A stretch of DNA of 64,000 nucleotides from Mesorhizobium sp. M7A.F.Ca.US.008.03.1.1 (GCF_003997495.1 NZ_RZRU01000003.1:460478-524477); one strand, 5' to 3'. Shown: positions 42,512 through 51,405, numbered from the stretch's first letter. The notes: generated by a model from the sequence alone, not told the origin. Numbers and translations are program-made.

Positions 42512-43836
42512 GCAGTCAGCCGCCGGCGCTGTTCGTTGATCCGCGGCGCCTTATGGAATTTGCCGTCCTTCATGATGGCGAGGATGCGGTTCTTGTCCTG
42601 CAGGATGCGCACGTCCGAGATCGGATCACCGTCGATCAGCAGCAGGTCGGCGAGATAGCCTTCCTTGATCAGACCGAGCTCGTCGCCCATGCCCATGATC
42701 TGGCCGCCAAACTTGGTTCCGGCCTGGATCGCCTCCATCGGTGAGTAGCCAAGCATCTCGACGAACGTCTGGATGTCCTTGGCGTTGGTGCCTTGCGGGG
42801 TCCACGCAAAACCATAGTCGCCGCCGATGCAGACGCGGATACCGCGCCGATGCATCTTCTTCATCGTATCGATGCACATTTCGAGCTCGCGCTCATATTC
42901 GAGCGAAAGTGGCGAGCCCGGCTTGATGCCCCATTGCTCGGCATGGCGAGCAGTGTTGATGAGCCACGCAATGCCGGGCGCAACGAAGTGCTTGTCCTTG
43001 GCTGCTTCAAGCATGTCGAGTGCCTCTTCGTCGGCGAAAGAGGCATGGTAGATATTCTGGATGCCGTGCCTGATGCACTGCTTGACCGATCCGGAAGAGC
43101 GCGCGTGTGCCGACAACACCTTGTTGCGGCAGCGTGCCTCCGAGGCCGCCATGGCGACCTCCTCCTCGGACATCGGTGTCTCTTCGGCGCCCATGCCGGT
43201 GATGCTTTCACCGGACAGGTTGAGCTTGATCGAGTCGACGCCGTATTTGATCAGCTGGCGCACGGTGCGCCGGATTTCTTCTGGTCCCGATACGACGATG
43301 CCGAGGTTGAGACCCTCGTGCGGGATATGAGACGGCGACGAATCTCCGAGGCCTCCCACCGTGGTGATCTCGGGTCCAGCTGCAAGGTAGCGAGGGCCAG
43401 GAAACCGTCCCTGATTGATGAACTTCTTGCACACGACATCCAGCCTGGGCTTGGCTGCCGCAGCACCGCGGCCGGCCGTAAAGCCTGCGTCCAGCACGAG
43501 CTTGGCCATTTCCATGGTGACCAGCATATGCTCCTCGATCTCCATCATCTGGATAGGGTCGATGCCGGGCGCATTGTTCCAGGACAGGTGCAGATGGGCA
43601 TCGATCATGCCGGGCATCAGCGTCGCGCCCATGCCGTCAATGACCGTCGCACCGCCACCATATGACGGTGACGATGATGAGCCAAAACGTGACGAACCCT
43701 TGATGATCTGCTTGATGCGGTTGCCCTGCACCAGAACTTCCCCGGTATATGGATACTCACCGGTCGCGTCGAGCACACGCACATTGGTGAAGAGCGTGCC
43801 GCCCGAACTGTTTCCGTTCCAGCTGTCTTCTGCCAT
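42508..43836 (-). CDS. Amidohydrolase-superfamily metal-dependent hydrolase
   Basis: A 442-residue cytoplasmic amidohydrolase. The metal-binding HxH is in MIDAHLHLSW; a lysine in SIKLNLSGE, histidines in SAHARSSG and IYHASF, and an aspartate in IGGDYGFAW complete the expected two-metal or one-metal site. The C-terminal strand block GYLADLLLIDGDPI closes the composite beta-sandwich. The pattern fits the prolidase/imidazolonepropionase-like group that opens cyclic amides or cleaves dipeptide-like bonds. A Ser/Gly-rich stretch at about residues 45-58 is unusual. GGAGG precedes the ATG. It is the third gene of the operon. Confidence 0.87.
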   Translation of the reverse strand: MAEDSWNGNSSGGTLFTNVRVLDATGEYPYTGEVLVQGNRIKQIIKGSSRFGSSSSPSYGGGATVIDGMGATLMPGMIDAHLHLSWNNAPGIDPIQMMEIEEHMLVTMEMAKLVLDAGFTAGRGAAAAKPRLDVVCKKFINQGRFPGPRYLAAGPEITTVGGLGDSSPSHIPHEGLNLGIVVSGPEEIRRTVRQLIKYGVDSIKLNLSGESITGMGAEETPMSEEEVAMAASEARCRNKVLSAHARSSGSVKQCIRHGIQNIYHASFADEEALDMLEAAKDKHFVAPGIAWLINTARHAEQWGIKPGSPLSLEYERELEMCIDTMKKMHRRGIRVCIGGDYGFAWTPQGTNAKDIQTFVEMLGYSPMEAIQAGTKFGGQIMGMGDELGLIKEGYLADLLLIDGDPISDVRILQDKNRILAIMKDGKFHKAPRINEQRRRLTA

Positions 43837-43888
43837 CTTAACCTCCCAAAAACTGTCGAACGCGCAGTTTTACGCGCTGTTCAGGTCC

Positions 43889-44668
43889 TCACCTATCAAC
43901 GCGTCGCAAAAAATCGGCGAGCTTCTGGCTGCTTTCGCGGGGGCACTCGATGGTGGCCCAGTGTCCGCACCGATCGAGCGACGAGATTACGGCTCCCTTG
44001 ATGCCATCGGCAAGCGCCTGACCGACGCTCATCGGATTGACCGTGTCGGCGTCGCCGGTGACCAACAGGGTAGGGGCCGCAATGCGCCTGGGGTCGACCG
44101 CCACCGCCTTCGCCAGTGCCTCGCAAGTGCGCGCATAGGACTCCGGATCCTGACGTGTTATCGACTCGCGCACGAAGGCGACCGCCGCAGGCGACGTCTC
44201 TCTTGTATGCGCCGACAGCGCATTGGCGACGATCTGATCGGCAATGTCGGCAATGCCGCCGGACCTGGCCAATTGGGCTCGCTTGGCAAGGCCCAGCCGG
44301 GTCGCTTCGGCAGGTTCGGCCAAGGCGCCGAACAATGCCAGCGAGGCGACCAGCGCAGGTTGCTTAACAGCTATTTGCTGACAGACGATGGTGCCCATCG
44401 AATGGCCGATGAAATGTGCCCGCGTGACGCCCATACCGTCCATGGCGTGGATAACGGCATCGCTCATGATCTCCATCGTCAGCGGCTCAAATGGCCTTGG
44501 CGAGCGCCCCGAGCCAGGCAGATCGAGCCGGACTACACGATATCCAGAAAGTGCGGCCATCTGGGGCTGGAACATGTTCGACGTTCCGCCGAGGCCATGG
44601 ATCATCACCACCGGCATACCTTCGCCGGTGACCTCGGCAACGACCGGTCCGATCGTCACGGTCGTCAT
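43889..44668 (-). CDS. Alpha/beta hydrolase, enol-lactonase-like
   Basis: A 259-residue alpha/beta hydrolase. Oxyanion strand VVMIHGLGGTSNMF, nucleophile elbow HFIGHSMGTIV, acid in LVTGDADTVNP and histidine in RCGHWATIE give a full Ser-Asp-His triad. The overall form resembles 3-oxoadipate enol-lactonase and related C-C or ester hydrolases. Its ATG overlaps the stop of the FAH gene by four bases. In a pathway with an FAH-type enzyme it may open a lactone or cleave an ester before the diketo or acylpyruvate step. Confidence 0.87.
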   Translation of the reverse strand: MTTVTIGPVVAEVTGEGMPVVMIHGLGGTSNMFQPQMAALSGYRVVRLDLPGSGRSPRPFEPLTMEIMSDAVIHAMDGMGVTRAHFIGHSMGTIVCQQIAVKQPALVASLALFGALAEPAEATRLGLAKRAQLARSGGIADIADQIVANALSAHTRETSPAAVAFVRESITRQDPESYARTCEALAKAVAVDPRRIAAPTLLVTGDADTVNPMSVGQALADGIKGAVISSLDRCGHWATIECPRESSQKLADFLRRVDR

Positions 44669-45543
44669 TGCGCACGCTCCGCGAAGCGGTTCTCCAGAGA
44701 TCCAATGCCGTCGATCTCGACGCGGACGACGTCGCCGGCCTTCAGGTATCTCGGCGGATCAAACCCGATACCGACGCCCGCTGGTGTGCCCGTCGCAATG
44801 ATATCGCCAGGGTTCAGTGTGATGCCTTGCGAGAGCGTCGAGATGATCGTCGGGATATCGAAAATGAGCAGCGAAATCTTCGAGTTCTGGCGTAGGTCGC
44901 CATTGACGAAACAGCGAACAGAAGCACTATCGAGGTCGAGTTCGTCCTTGGTTATGGCCCAAGGCCCCATGGGGCAAAAAGTGTCCTGGGACTTGCCTAT
45001 CAGCCACTGACTGTATTTGCCCTGCAGATCGCGAGCGGTGACGTCGTTGACGATCGTGTAGCCCCAAACGTGATCGTAAGCGTCTTCCTTTGAAATTCCA
45101 CGCCCGCCCTTGCCGATGATGACGGCAAGCTCGGCCTCATAATCGATGGCCGTCGATACAGAGGAGTCGATCAGCACATTGGTGTTGGTCGGTATCACCG
45201 ACTCTGGAACCTTGGTGAAGATGATCGGATGCTTGGGGATGGTTCCGGCGGCCGCGCTCGAGTCAAAACCACTGCGGGAAAATTCGTGGGCATGCTCATG
45301 ATAGTTCTTGCCGACGCAGAAAATGTTGCGGGCCGGCAGCGGGATTGGCGCTTCGATCTCAACCTGCGCAAGCGGGATCGGCGAAAGCGTTCGCGGCACC
45401 CCGGCGCCATTGCGACGGATCAACGCCAGAAGACCTGTCTGTGCCTGCTCGACGGGTAGATCAAAAGGCGAAACGGTCTGCTTCTCGAGATCGACGATGC
45501 CGACGCGACGCTCTCCGGCGATCGCGAATGTCGCAATTTTCAT
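44665..45543 (-). CDS. Fumarylacetoacetate hydrolase family protein
   Basis: A 292-residue FAH-type enzyme. The N-terminal 70 residues form a small lead domain. The catalytic domain shows IFCVGKNYHEHAHEF, DYEAELAVIIGKGGRGI with metal-binding Glu residues, VNDVTARDLQ, FCPMGPW, and IIATGTPAGVGIG. Members hydrolyse acylpyruvates or isomerise/decarboxylate 2-oxo acids in aromatic and amino acid breakdown. ATG 45543 has GGGAGAGAGGC upstream; the longer frame from 45666 is not supported. It is the first gene of the operon, and its promoter must lie in 45544-45746, shared with the divergent GntR gene. Confidence 0.9.
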   Translation of the reverse strand: MKIATFAIAGERRVGIVDLEKQTVSPFDLPVEQAQTGLLALIRRNGAGVPRTLSPIPLAQVEIEAPIPLPARNIFCVGKNYHEHAHEFSRSGFDSSAAAGTIPKHPIIFTKVPESVIPTNTNVLIDSSVSTAIDYEAELAVIIGKGGRGISKEDAYDHVWGYTIVNDVTARDLQGKYSQWLIGKSQDTFCPMGPWAITKDELDLDSASVRCFVNGDLRQNSKISLLIFDIPTIISTLSQGITLNPGDIIATGTPAGVGIGFDPPRYLKAGDVVRVEIDGIGSLENRFAERAQ

Positions 45544-45746
45544 GCCTCTCTCCCTGAACCTTTTATGAGCCAATATGTGGCCTTTGAAGACACGATAGCC
45601 ACGATTGGTTGGGCTTGGCAATGGGTTTCGTGCAGGAAACTTTGCATATCTGCCTGAAAAGACCAATTTGGGGCTTGGACTACCTAGACCGAACGCCCGG
45701 GGACTGATATTCTTGGTTCACAATTGGATCAGATAGAAGCTTCGCC

Positions 45747-46418
45747 ATGCCAAAGCTCGTTGCGAACGATATTGCCTTGATGCTCAAGAAGCGGATTTCA
45801 TCCGGCGAATGGCTTGAGGACGGGCGGATGCCTCCTGAGCGCGACCTGGCGGTCGAGTTTGGGGTGGCGCGCAACACCGTGCGGCGCGCCGTTGGTTTCC
45901 TGGAAGACGATGGGACGGTTGTTCGCCACGTCGGCCGCGGGACATTTCTAACCGCGACAAATCCCCTGTCGATTGCCTCGATGGTTGCCCGGATGGAAGG
46001 CACCAGCCCCGCCGATATGATGGAGATAAGGCAACTGCTGGAGCCGGCTGCCGCGGCTTTTGCCGCGACCAACGCAAGTGCGGCCGAACTGAATGCAGTG
46101 CGCGAAGCACACAAGACCGCCTGCGAGTCGCAAGACATGCCCACATTCGAGCATTGGGATGCGGAATTCCATCACCGCGTGTTCGCATGCTGCCGCAATG
46201 ATTTTTTGAAAGAAATCCATAATCTCATGCGTGCGATCCGAAATCAGTCGCCCTGGTTCGAGATGAAGAAGCGGTCATTCTCCGAAGAGCGCCGCCTGGT
46301 GTATTGCGAGGAGCATCAGGCGCTTCTGGATGCATTGCTCCATCGCGATCCGGATGGCGCCAAGACAGCGATGTTGGTCCATCTCGGAACCGTCGGGAAG
46401 AACCTTCTGGGACGTTGA
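45747..46418 (+). CDS. GntR/FadR-family transcriptional regulator
   Basis: A 223-residue regulator. The N-terminal winged helix is VANDIALMLKKRISSGEWLEDGRMPPERDLAVEFGVARNTVRRAVGFLEDDGTVVRHVGRGTFLT, a textbook GntR HTH. The C-terminal FCD domain (about 75-215) carries the metal-binding pattern with DAEFHHRVF and H in EEHQALLDAL. FCD proteins bind small organic acids. It is transcribed away from the FAH-transporter operon from a 203-base shared gap, so it is the likely repressor of that operon and probably senses its substrate or a breakdown product. No clear TGGTnnnACCA operator is seen by eye. Confidence 0.88.
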   Translation: MPKLVANDIALMLKKRISSGEWLEDGRMPPERDLAVEFGVARNTVRRAVGFLEDDGTVVRHVGRGTFLTATNPLSIASMVARMEGTSPADMMEIRQLLEPAAAAFAATNASAAELNAVREAHKTACESQDMPTFEHWDAEFHHRVFACCRNDFLKEIHNLMRAIRNQSPWFEMKKRSFSEERRLVYCEEHQALLDALLHRDPDGAKTAMLVHLGTVGKNLLGR

Positions 46419-46479
46419 CTATCGGTGCCTGACCACGCCAAATCCTCAGGGATCGGCCGTCTGCCTGATCCGGTCGCGC

Positions 46480-46660
46480 ATCGGGAACCGAGGGGTTCGC
46501 TGCAACGTATGTAACGCCAGTTCGTTTCAGCTTTTGCAGCCTGGCTCGGCGGCAAAACTGGGCAAGCCGATGAACCAATGCCCTCTGCCCAAGTGGTCGG
46601 TTCACCATCACGGCGACGCCTCGATCTGCAACCACCGGCAGCATTCGTTCTCTGCCGCCC
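46480..46660 (-). pseudogene. Relic of an aldo/keto reductase C-terminus
   Basis: On the minus strand the reading ADRGVAVMVNRPLGQ matches the ARDRGVAVIVNRPF stretch near the end of a class of aldo/keto reductases, and a shifted frame gives LPSFAAEPGCKS, the next conserved segment. Frame changes and stop codons follow and the catalytic N-terminal part is absent. The fragment points to an old deletion of a gene between the GntR and DUF882 genes. Similarity was judged by eye. Confidence 0.4.
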
Positions 46661-46980
46661 GGTCATCTAGCGTGTGACCTGAGGCAAACAGCCCCGGCAT
46701 TTGCGAGGGCGAGGGTACATGGGAATGGCGCGGCCATCGTGCTGGCGGACCTCATCAGCGGTGCATTGCTTCAGAAAAAGGCTGTCACAGGCAAATCCGG
46801 CCGAAGCGCATTCCCGGCAAGACACGATTCGTTAACCAAGATGCTGTTCATCGACATGACGTATTGTGGCGTGGATGCCCGTCTGCGCCGGTCAGGTCCA
46901 TGCTTGTCAGGAAGAGGGCCGAAAGGCTCCTGATCTGGGCGGAAACCTGAAATCGCCCGAAACAAAACAATGTGCAAGGC
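46661..46980. other. Gap before the DUF882 gene
   Basis: No credible gene. It should contain the promoter of the DUF882 gene, but I see no strong -35/-10 pair. Several short frames here have poor codon use. Confidence 0.4.
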
Positions 46981-48606
46981 ATGAACGTGAGCGAAAACGT
47001 GCAAAACACCCCGGGTGCTTCCCGTCTTTGGACACTGCCTGCCATCATCGCAGCCTTCCTTTGCCTGTGCGTTACCGGCGCGTTCGCGGAGACGCGTGCT
47101 TTGAAGATTCAACATCTCCATACGGGCGAGAAGGCTGAAATCGTCTTCAAGCGCAATGGGCGCTATGATCCGGCGGGATTGAAGAAGATCAATCTCATGC
47201 TGCGCGACTGGCGTCGCAACGAACCGACGAAGATGGATCCGCGCCTGCTCGATCTTGTCTGGCAGGCCTATCGCGCCAGCGGCTCGACCGCCTATATCCA
47301 CGCGGTCAGCGCCTATCGGTCGCCAGCGACGAACGCCATGCTGCGCAGCCGCTCGAAGGGCGTGGCGCGGGAGAGTCAACACATGGTTGGCCGCGCGATG
47401 GACTTCTTCCTGCCGGATGTGCCGCTGAAGAAACTGCGCGACATCGGGCTCAAGATGCAGGGCGGCGGCGTCGGTTATTACCCTACCTCCGGTTCGCCTT
47501 TCATCCATATGGACGTCGGCAATGTGCGGCATTGGCCTGGCATCAGCCGCCAGGAACTCGCAAGGGTATTCCCGAACGGCAATACCCTGCATGTGCCGAG
47601 CGACGGCAAACCGCTGCCCGGTTATGGGCAGGCGTTTGCCGCCTACAAATCGCGCAAGGGCGCCGGCACGCCCAGCATCGAACTGGCAAGTGCCGACGGC
47701 GGCCAACGTAGGCCACGCGGCCTGCTGGCCACCCTTTTGGGTGGGCGCGGCGCGGACGAGACCGACGATGTCGCCGAAGCGGTGCCGGCGCCACGCAAGC
47801 CTGCCAGGTCCGTTGAACCTAGGCCCGCCGGCATCGCAATCGTGCCGCCGCAGGATGCCCAGCGCGCCGACATCCAGACGGCTTCCGTCGATCGGGCCGA
47901 AGAATCGCCGAAGACGCCTGAAGCAATCGTCATGGCGATGGCGCCGGGCTCAGTGCCGCTGCCAGCCTTCGCCCCGCGCACTGGGCCAACGACCAGCATT
48001 CCGACCCCGCAAATCGCGCCACTTGCAACAGCCGACGCTTCCACGGCGCGGGCCGAACTGGCCAAGCCAACAGCAACCGATGCGGAAATTCCCTCGGGCA
48101 AGTCGGATGCCGGTCCCGCGAGCGGCGCGCCGGACATGGTGGCGCTCAACATCCCGTTGCCGACATGGCGGCCGGGAAGCCTGACAAGCCCGACGCGTCA
48201 GCCTGACGCAGACAAATCCGGCGATGCGGTCGCTGCCTTGCTGGCCTTGAACCACGCCGATGACGGCCTTGATGGGTTGGCCGGCCAGCGGGTCTCGGTT
48301 GCCCAACCGAAGCCCGAAGATCGCGTCAGGACCAGCCCGAAGGCCGACCGCGTCCAGCCACGTCTCGATCCCGAAGCCACCGCAGTCATCGTGCCGGCAG
48401 CGTTGTCCGGCCGGCTGATTGAGACAGGTCGCGGCATCGCTGGCGGAACCAGCCCCGCGACGGCGCCCGTCATTGCCGCCAATCTCATCCGCACCGCGCC
48501 GGAGCACGTCTATCTCGACGGATTCCAGCCGCGAGGACAGACCTCCGATCACCGACGCTTCACCGGTTCCGCGGTCAAGTTCCTGCCCATCGCCAGCTTC
48601 AAATAG
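46981..48606 (+). CDS. DUF882/YcbK-type murein peptidase with long disordered tail
   Basis: A 541-residue secreted protein. A hydrophobic segment (ALWTLPAIIAAFLCLCVTGAFA-like, about residues 15-40) is a signal peptide or anchor. The next 170 residues are the DUF882 (peptidase M15A-like) domain: LHTGEKAEIVFKRNGRYD, SAYRSPATNAMLR, SQHMVGRAMDFFLPD with zinc-binding H and D, and FIHMDVGNVRHW with the other histidine. These act on peptidoglycan peptides. The remaining 330 residues are Pro/Ala/Thr-rich, low complexity, and likely disordered; the family usually stops near 200 residues. ATG 46981 is chosen over an in-frame GTG at 46972. No operon partner. Confidence 0.8.
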   Translation: MNVSENVQNTPGASRLWTLPAIIAAFLCLCVTGAFAETRALKIQHLHTGEKAEIVFKRNGRYDPAGLKKINLMLRDWRRNEPTKMDPRLLDLVWQAYRASGSTAYIHAVSAYRSPATNAMLRSRSKGVARESQHMVGRAMDFFLPDVPLKKLRDIGLKMQGGGVGYYPTSGSPFIHMDVGNVRHWPGISRQELARVFPNGNTLHVPSDGKPLPGYGQAFAAYKSRKGAGTPSIELASADGGQRRPRGLLATLLGGRGADETDDVAEAVPAPRKPARSVEPRPAGIAIVPPQDAQRADIQTASVDRAEESPKTPEAIVMAMAPGSVPLPAFAPRTGPTTSIPTPQIAPLATADASTARAELAKPTATDAEIPSGKSDAGPASGAPDMVALNIPLPTWRPGSLTSPTRQPDADKSGDAVAALLALNHADDGLDGLAGQRVSVAQPKPEDRVRTSPKADRVQPRLDPEATAVIVPAALSGRLIETGRGIAGGTSPATAPVIAANLIRTAPEHVYLDGFQPRGQTSDHRRFTGSAVKFLPIASFK

Positions 48607-48707
48607 ACGCAAGCCCTCGTTCGACCCGACGTGGATGTGTCGCACGACGGGATGGCTTGGCCGTCACGGGATTGCAGGCTATGCCGAAAGCTCGGGTGGC
48701 TCTGTAA

Positions 48708-48717
48708 GGAAATTTCC
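48708..48717. promoter_or_regulatory. Palindrome GGAAATTTCC before the RpiR gene
   Basis: A perfect 10-base palindrome ending five bases before the -35 box of the RpiR promoter. GGAAATTT-type palindromes are known for alphaproteobacterial RpiR regulators, so autoregulation is plausible. Confidence 0.45.
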
Positions 48718-48721
48718 AAAT

Positions 48722-48749
48722 TTGACAAACATGTGCGAGATTGTAAGAT
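48722..48749 (+). promoter_or_regulatory. Promoter of the RpiR-type gene
   Basis: TTGACA (48722-48727), a perfect -35 box, and TAAGAT (48744-48749) lie 16 bases apart. The start codon follows about 27 bases later. Confidence 0.65.
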
Positions 48750-48775
48750 AATTGTCTTTCCGTCGACGATAGGCG

Positions 48776-49693
48776 ATGACAATGTCGATCCGCGAAGAAC
48801 TGGCCAACACGACCGTGGCGTTCACCTCCGCGGAAGAGAAGATCGTCCAGGTCCTGCTCGCCGATTACCCGATGTCCGGGCTGGGCACCGCGACCCGGCT
48901 GGCCCGGCGCGCTGGCGTCAGCGACCCGAGCGTGACGCGCCTGATGACCAAGCTTGGCTATGTCGGCTTTGCCGACTTCCAGGCACGCCTGCTCACGGAA
49001 GTCGAATCCAGGCTGCATTCGCCGCTTTTGATGATGGAGGCCAAGCGTCCGGGCGGCTCCAGCGAAGGCACCGCACTTGCCTATTTCCATTCGGTTTCCG
49101 ACAGCCTGGAGCGCACGCGCACGGCGGTGCCGGTGCAGGCCTACACGCGCGCCGTCAACATGCTGCTCGAAAGCAAGGGCCAGGTCGTGCTGTTGGGCGG
49201 CCGTTTCAGCCGTCACATCGCCTCCATGCTGGCCGGCTACCTCCTGCAGTTCCGTTCCGGCGTGCGCGACATCGGTTCGTTGAGCCCCGCCGATTTCGAC
49301 CTGCTGATCGACCTTGGCAAGCGCGACCTCCTCGTCGTGTTCGACTACCGGCGCTACCAGTCGGACGTGGTGAGCTTTGCCCAGCAGGCCAAGGAGCGCG
49401 GCGTCTCCATCCTGCTGTTCACCGATGTCTGGCTGTCGCCGATATCTGACATCGCCGACCTGACCCTGGTCGCGGCGATCGACGCCAACTCGCCGTTCGA
49501 CACGCTGGCGACGGCCGTTGCCCAGATGGAAACCGTGTTTGCCCACGCGCTGGAGGGCCATGGCGCCGGGGTTCGCAGGCGCATCGAGGACATCGAGAAG
49601 ATCCGCAGCGCCAATGCGGTCACGCTCGATACCGTCCTGTCGTCATCGGCTGACGACGCCGCCAAATCCAAAACCAAAACCACAAGGAAATAG
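48776..49693 (+). CDS. MurR/RpiR-family transcriptional regulator
   Basis: A 305-residue regulator. The N-terminal HTH_6 domain holds FTSAEEKIVQVLLADY, then TATRLARRAGVSDPSVTRLMTKLGYVGFADFQ. The C-terminal SIS domain (about 125-260) shows VVLLGGRFSRHIASMLAGYL and FTDVWLSPIS, so it senses a sugar phosphate or related ligand. A basic tail ends the protein. ATG 48776 or 48782 are both possible. It lies directly upstream of an M20 deacylase gene on the same strand and near a liv operon on the other strand, and may control both. Confidence 0.88.
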   Translation: MTMSIREELANTTVAFTSAEEKIVQVLLADYPMSGLGTATRLARRAGVSDPSVTRLMTKLGYVGFADFQARLLTEVESRLHSPLLMMEAKRPGGSSEGTALAYFHSVSDSLERTRTAVPVQAYTRAVNMLLESKGQVVLLGGRFSRHIASMLAGYLLQFRSGVRDIGSLSPADFDLLIDLGKRDLLVVFDYRRYQSDVVSFAQQAKERGVSILLFTDVWLSPISDIADLTLVAAIDANSPFDTLATAVAQMETVFAHALEGHGAGVRRRIEDIEKIRSANAVTLDTVLSSSADDAAKSKTKTTRK

Positions 49694-49750
49694 TGCCGTT
49701 GCGCCCAGTGCAGCGATGCAAAGCGCCGCGACGCAGAGAAGGAAGCGACA

Positions 49751-51067
49751 ATGCCCGACAACCAGACCATCATCGACGCCGTGCAGGCTGAGATCGAGAC
49801 CGATCGCGACTGGTTGATCGGCCTGACCCGCGACATGGTCCGCATCCCTTCGGTCAATCCCAAATTCGAGCCCAACCCGGCGATCAACCGCGAGGCGGAT
49901 GTCCAGGCGCTGCTCGAACCGATCCTCAAGCAGGACGGGTTCAGGACCGAGCAATGGGATGCCTTGCCCGGCCGGCCCAATCTGGTCGGCGAATGGGCGG
50001 GAGACGAGGACCGCAGCCTGATCCTGTGCGGCCACATCGACGTCGTGCCGGTCGGCGCGATGAAGGACTGGTCGGTCGATCCGTTCGGCGGCGAGATCAC
50101 CAATGGACGGCTCTATGGCCGTGGCGCCGTCGACATGAAGGGCGGCGTCGCCGCTTGCATCGCCGCCGCGCGCGCGATCCGCAAGGCGGGCATCACGTTG
50201 CAGGGCCGGCTCGCCATCCACTCCGTCGTCGACGAGGAAGCCGGCGGCTTCGGCGCCATGGATGCGGTCAAGAAGGGCAAGCTCGCCAAGGCGGTGCTGG
50301 TCGCCGAACCGACCTGGGGCGATGTCCTGCCGGTCGAAGGCGGGCTCGAATGGGCGCGGGTGACGATCCGCGGCCGCAACGCCCATTCGGCGCTGCGCTA
50401 CAACGAGATTTATCCGCAGCGCCACGACAAGGACCGGCTGGAGCCGGGTGTCAACGCGATCGAGATCGCCGCCCGCTTCATTGCCGCCGTGCGCCAGTAC
50501 GAACTGGACCGGACGCGGGCGAAATCCCATCCGCTGCTGCCGCTAGGCATGAACACCATCAACATCGGCGTCATGCATGGCGGCACCGGCCTTGGCGAAC
50601 ACGGCCTGCCGACCGTGATGACCAACCCGGCCATCATTCCCGATGTCGCGGTGCTCGATCTCGACATGAAATTCCTGCCGGACGAGAACTCGGGCGACTA
50701 TCGCCGCGACTTCGAGACGTTCGTCCACCATTTCGCGCAAACCGATGCGTGGCTGCGCGACAATCCGCCGGCGATCCAGTGGGAACTCGGCGGGCTACAT
50801 TTTCCGCCGATGAACACGCCGGTCGACCATCCGCTGATGACATCGCTGATGAAGCGCAAGGCCATGGTCGGCAAGGCGCCGCAGGCGCGCGGCTTCGTCG
50901 CCGTGTGCGATGCCGCACACTATGCCGGCGCCGGCGTCGACGGTGTCATCTTCGGCCCCTCGGGCGACGGGTTTCATGGTTCCGACGAATATGTCGAGGT
51001 CGAATCTGTCGTCGAGACCGCCAAGGTCATCGCCGCGTCGGTCATCGACTGGTGCGGCGTGCGTTGA
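49751..51067 (+). CDS. M20-family metallopeptidase/deacylase (ArgE/DapE type)
   Basis: A 438-residue di-zinc hydrolase. The metal site is complete: LILCGHIDVVPVG, GRGAVDMKGGVAA, VVDEEAGGFGA with the catalytic Glu, and a late GFHGSDEYVEVES with the final histidine. NAHSALRYNEIYPQRHDK marks the dimerisation insert. ArgE/DapE-type enzymes release amino acids from N-acyl derivatives or short peptides in the cytoplasm. GAAGGAAG precedes the ATG. It lies 57 bases after the RpiR gene and is convergent with the second liv operon, whose import could supply its N-acyl or peptide-like substrate. Confidence 0.9.
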   Translation: MPDNQTIIDAVQAEIETDRDWLIGLTRDMVRIPSVNPKFEPNPAINREADVQALLEPILKQDGFRTEQWDALPGRPNLVGEWAGDEDRSLILCGHIDVVPVGAMKDWSVDPFGGEITNGRLYGRGAVDMKGGVAACIAAARAIRKAGITLQGRLAIHSVVDEEAGGFGAMDAVKKGKLAKAVLVAEPTWGDVLPVEGGLEWARVTIRGRNAHSALRYNEIYPQRHDKDRLEPGVNAIEIAARFIAAVRQYELDRTRAKSHPLLPLGMNTINIGVMHGGTGLGEHGLPTVMTNPAIIPDVAVLDLDMKFLPDENSGDYRRDFETFVHHFAQTDAWLRDNPPAIQWELGGLHFPPMNTPVDHPLMTSLMKRKAMVGKAPQARGFVAVCDAAHYAGAGVDGVIFGPSGDGFHGSDEYVEVESVVETAKVIAASVIDWCGVR

Positions 51068-51142
51068 ACGACGGTGTCATCAGGGCAATCGCTTCACGTT
51101 TACGCTACCCAATCAGGCGGAAGCATTGCTCAGGGAAGGTCG

Positions 51143-51285
51143 CCCCCCACTCCGTCGAGCTTCGCTCGCCACCTCTCCCCCGATCGACGGGGTAGAGGAA
51201 GGGCGCGAGTTGGTCAGCCTTGGCGCCCTTCCTCTCCCTCCGGAGGGGGGAGAGGTGGCGCTGCGAAGCAGCGACGGAGTGGGGG
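51143..51285. repeat. Large nested inverted repeat between convergent genes
   Basis: Outer arms (51143-51181 and 51245-51285) share CCCCCACTCCGTCG and CGCCACCTCTCCCCC as imperfect complements. Inside, AGAGGAAGGGCGC (51194-51206) pairs perfectly with GCGCCCTTCCTCT (51223-51235). The rest of the 51068-51405 gap holds further GC-rich repeats but no gene. It looks like a dispersed mesorhizobial palindromic element, and may also act as a two-way terminator. Confidence 0.65.
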
Positions 51286-51405
51286 AAGCCATTCGCCAAA
51301 CGCGCAGCCGCCGCAAGACAGGCACAACCCTGCGGAGGGGGAATGCCCGGCAGGGCAATGAGGGTGGCGCCGACTTCGCCAGATTGATCCCGCTCCGAGC
51401 CGGTG

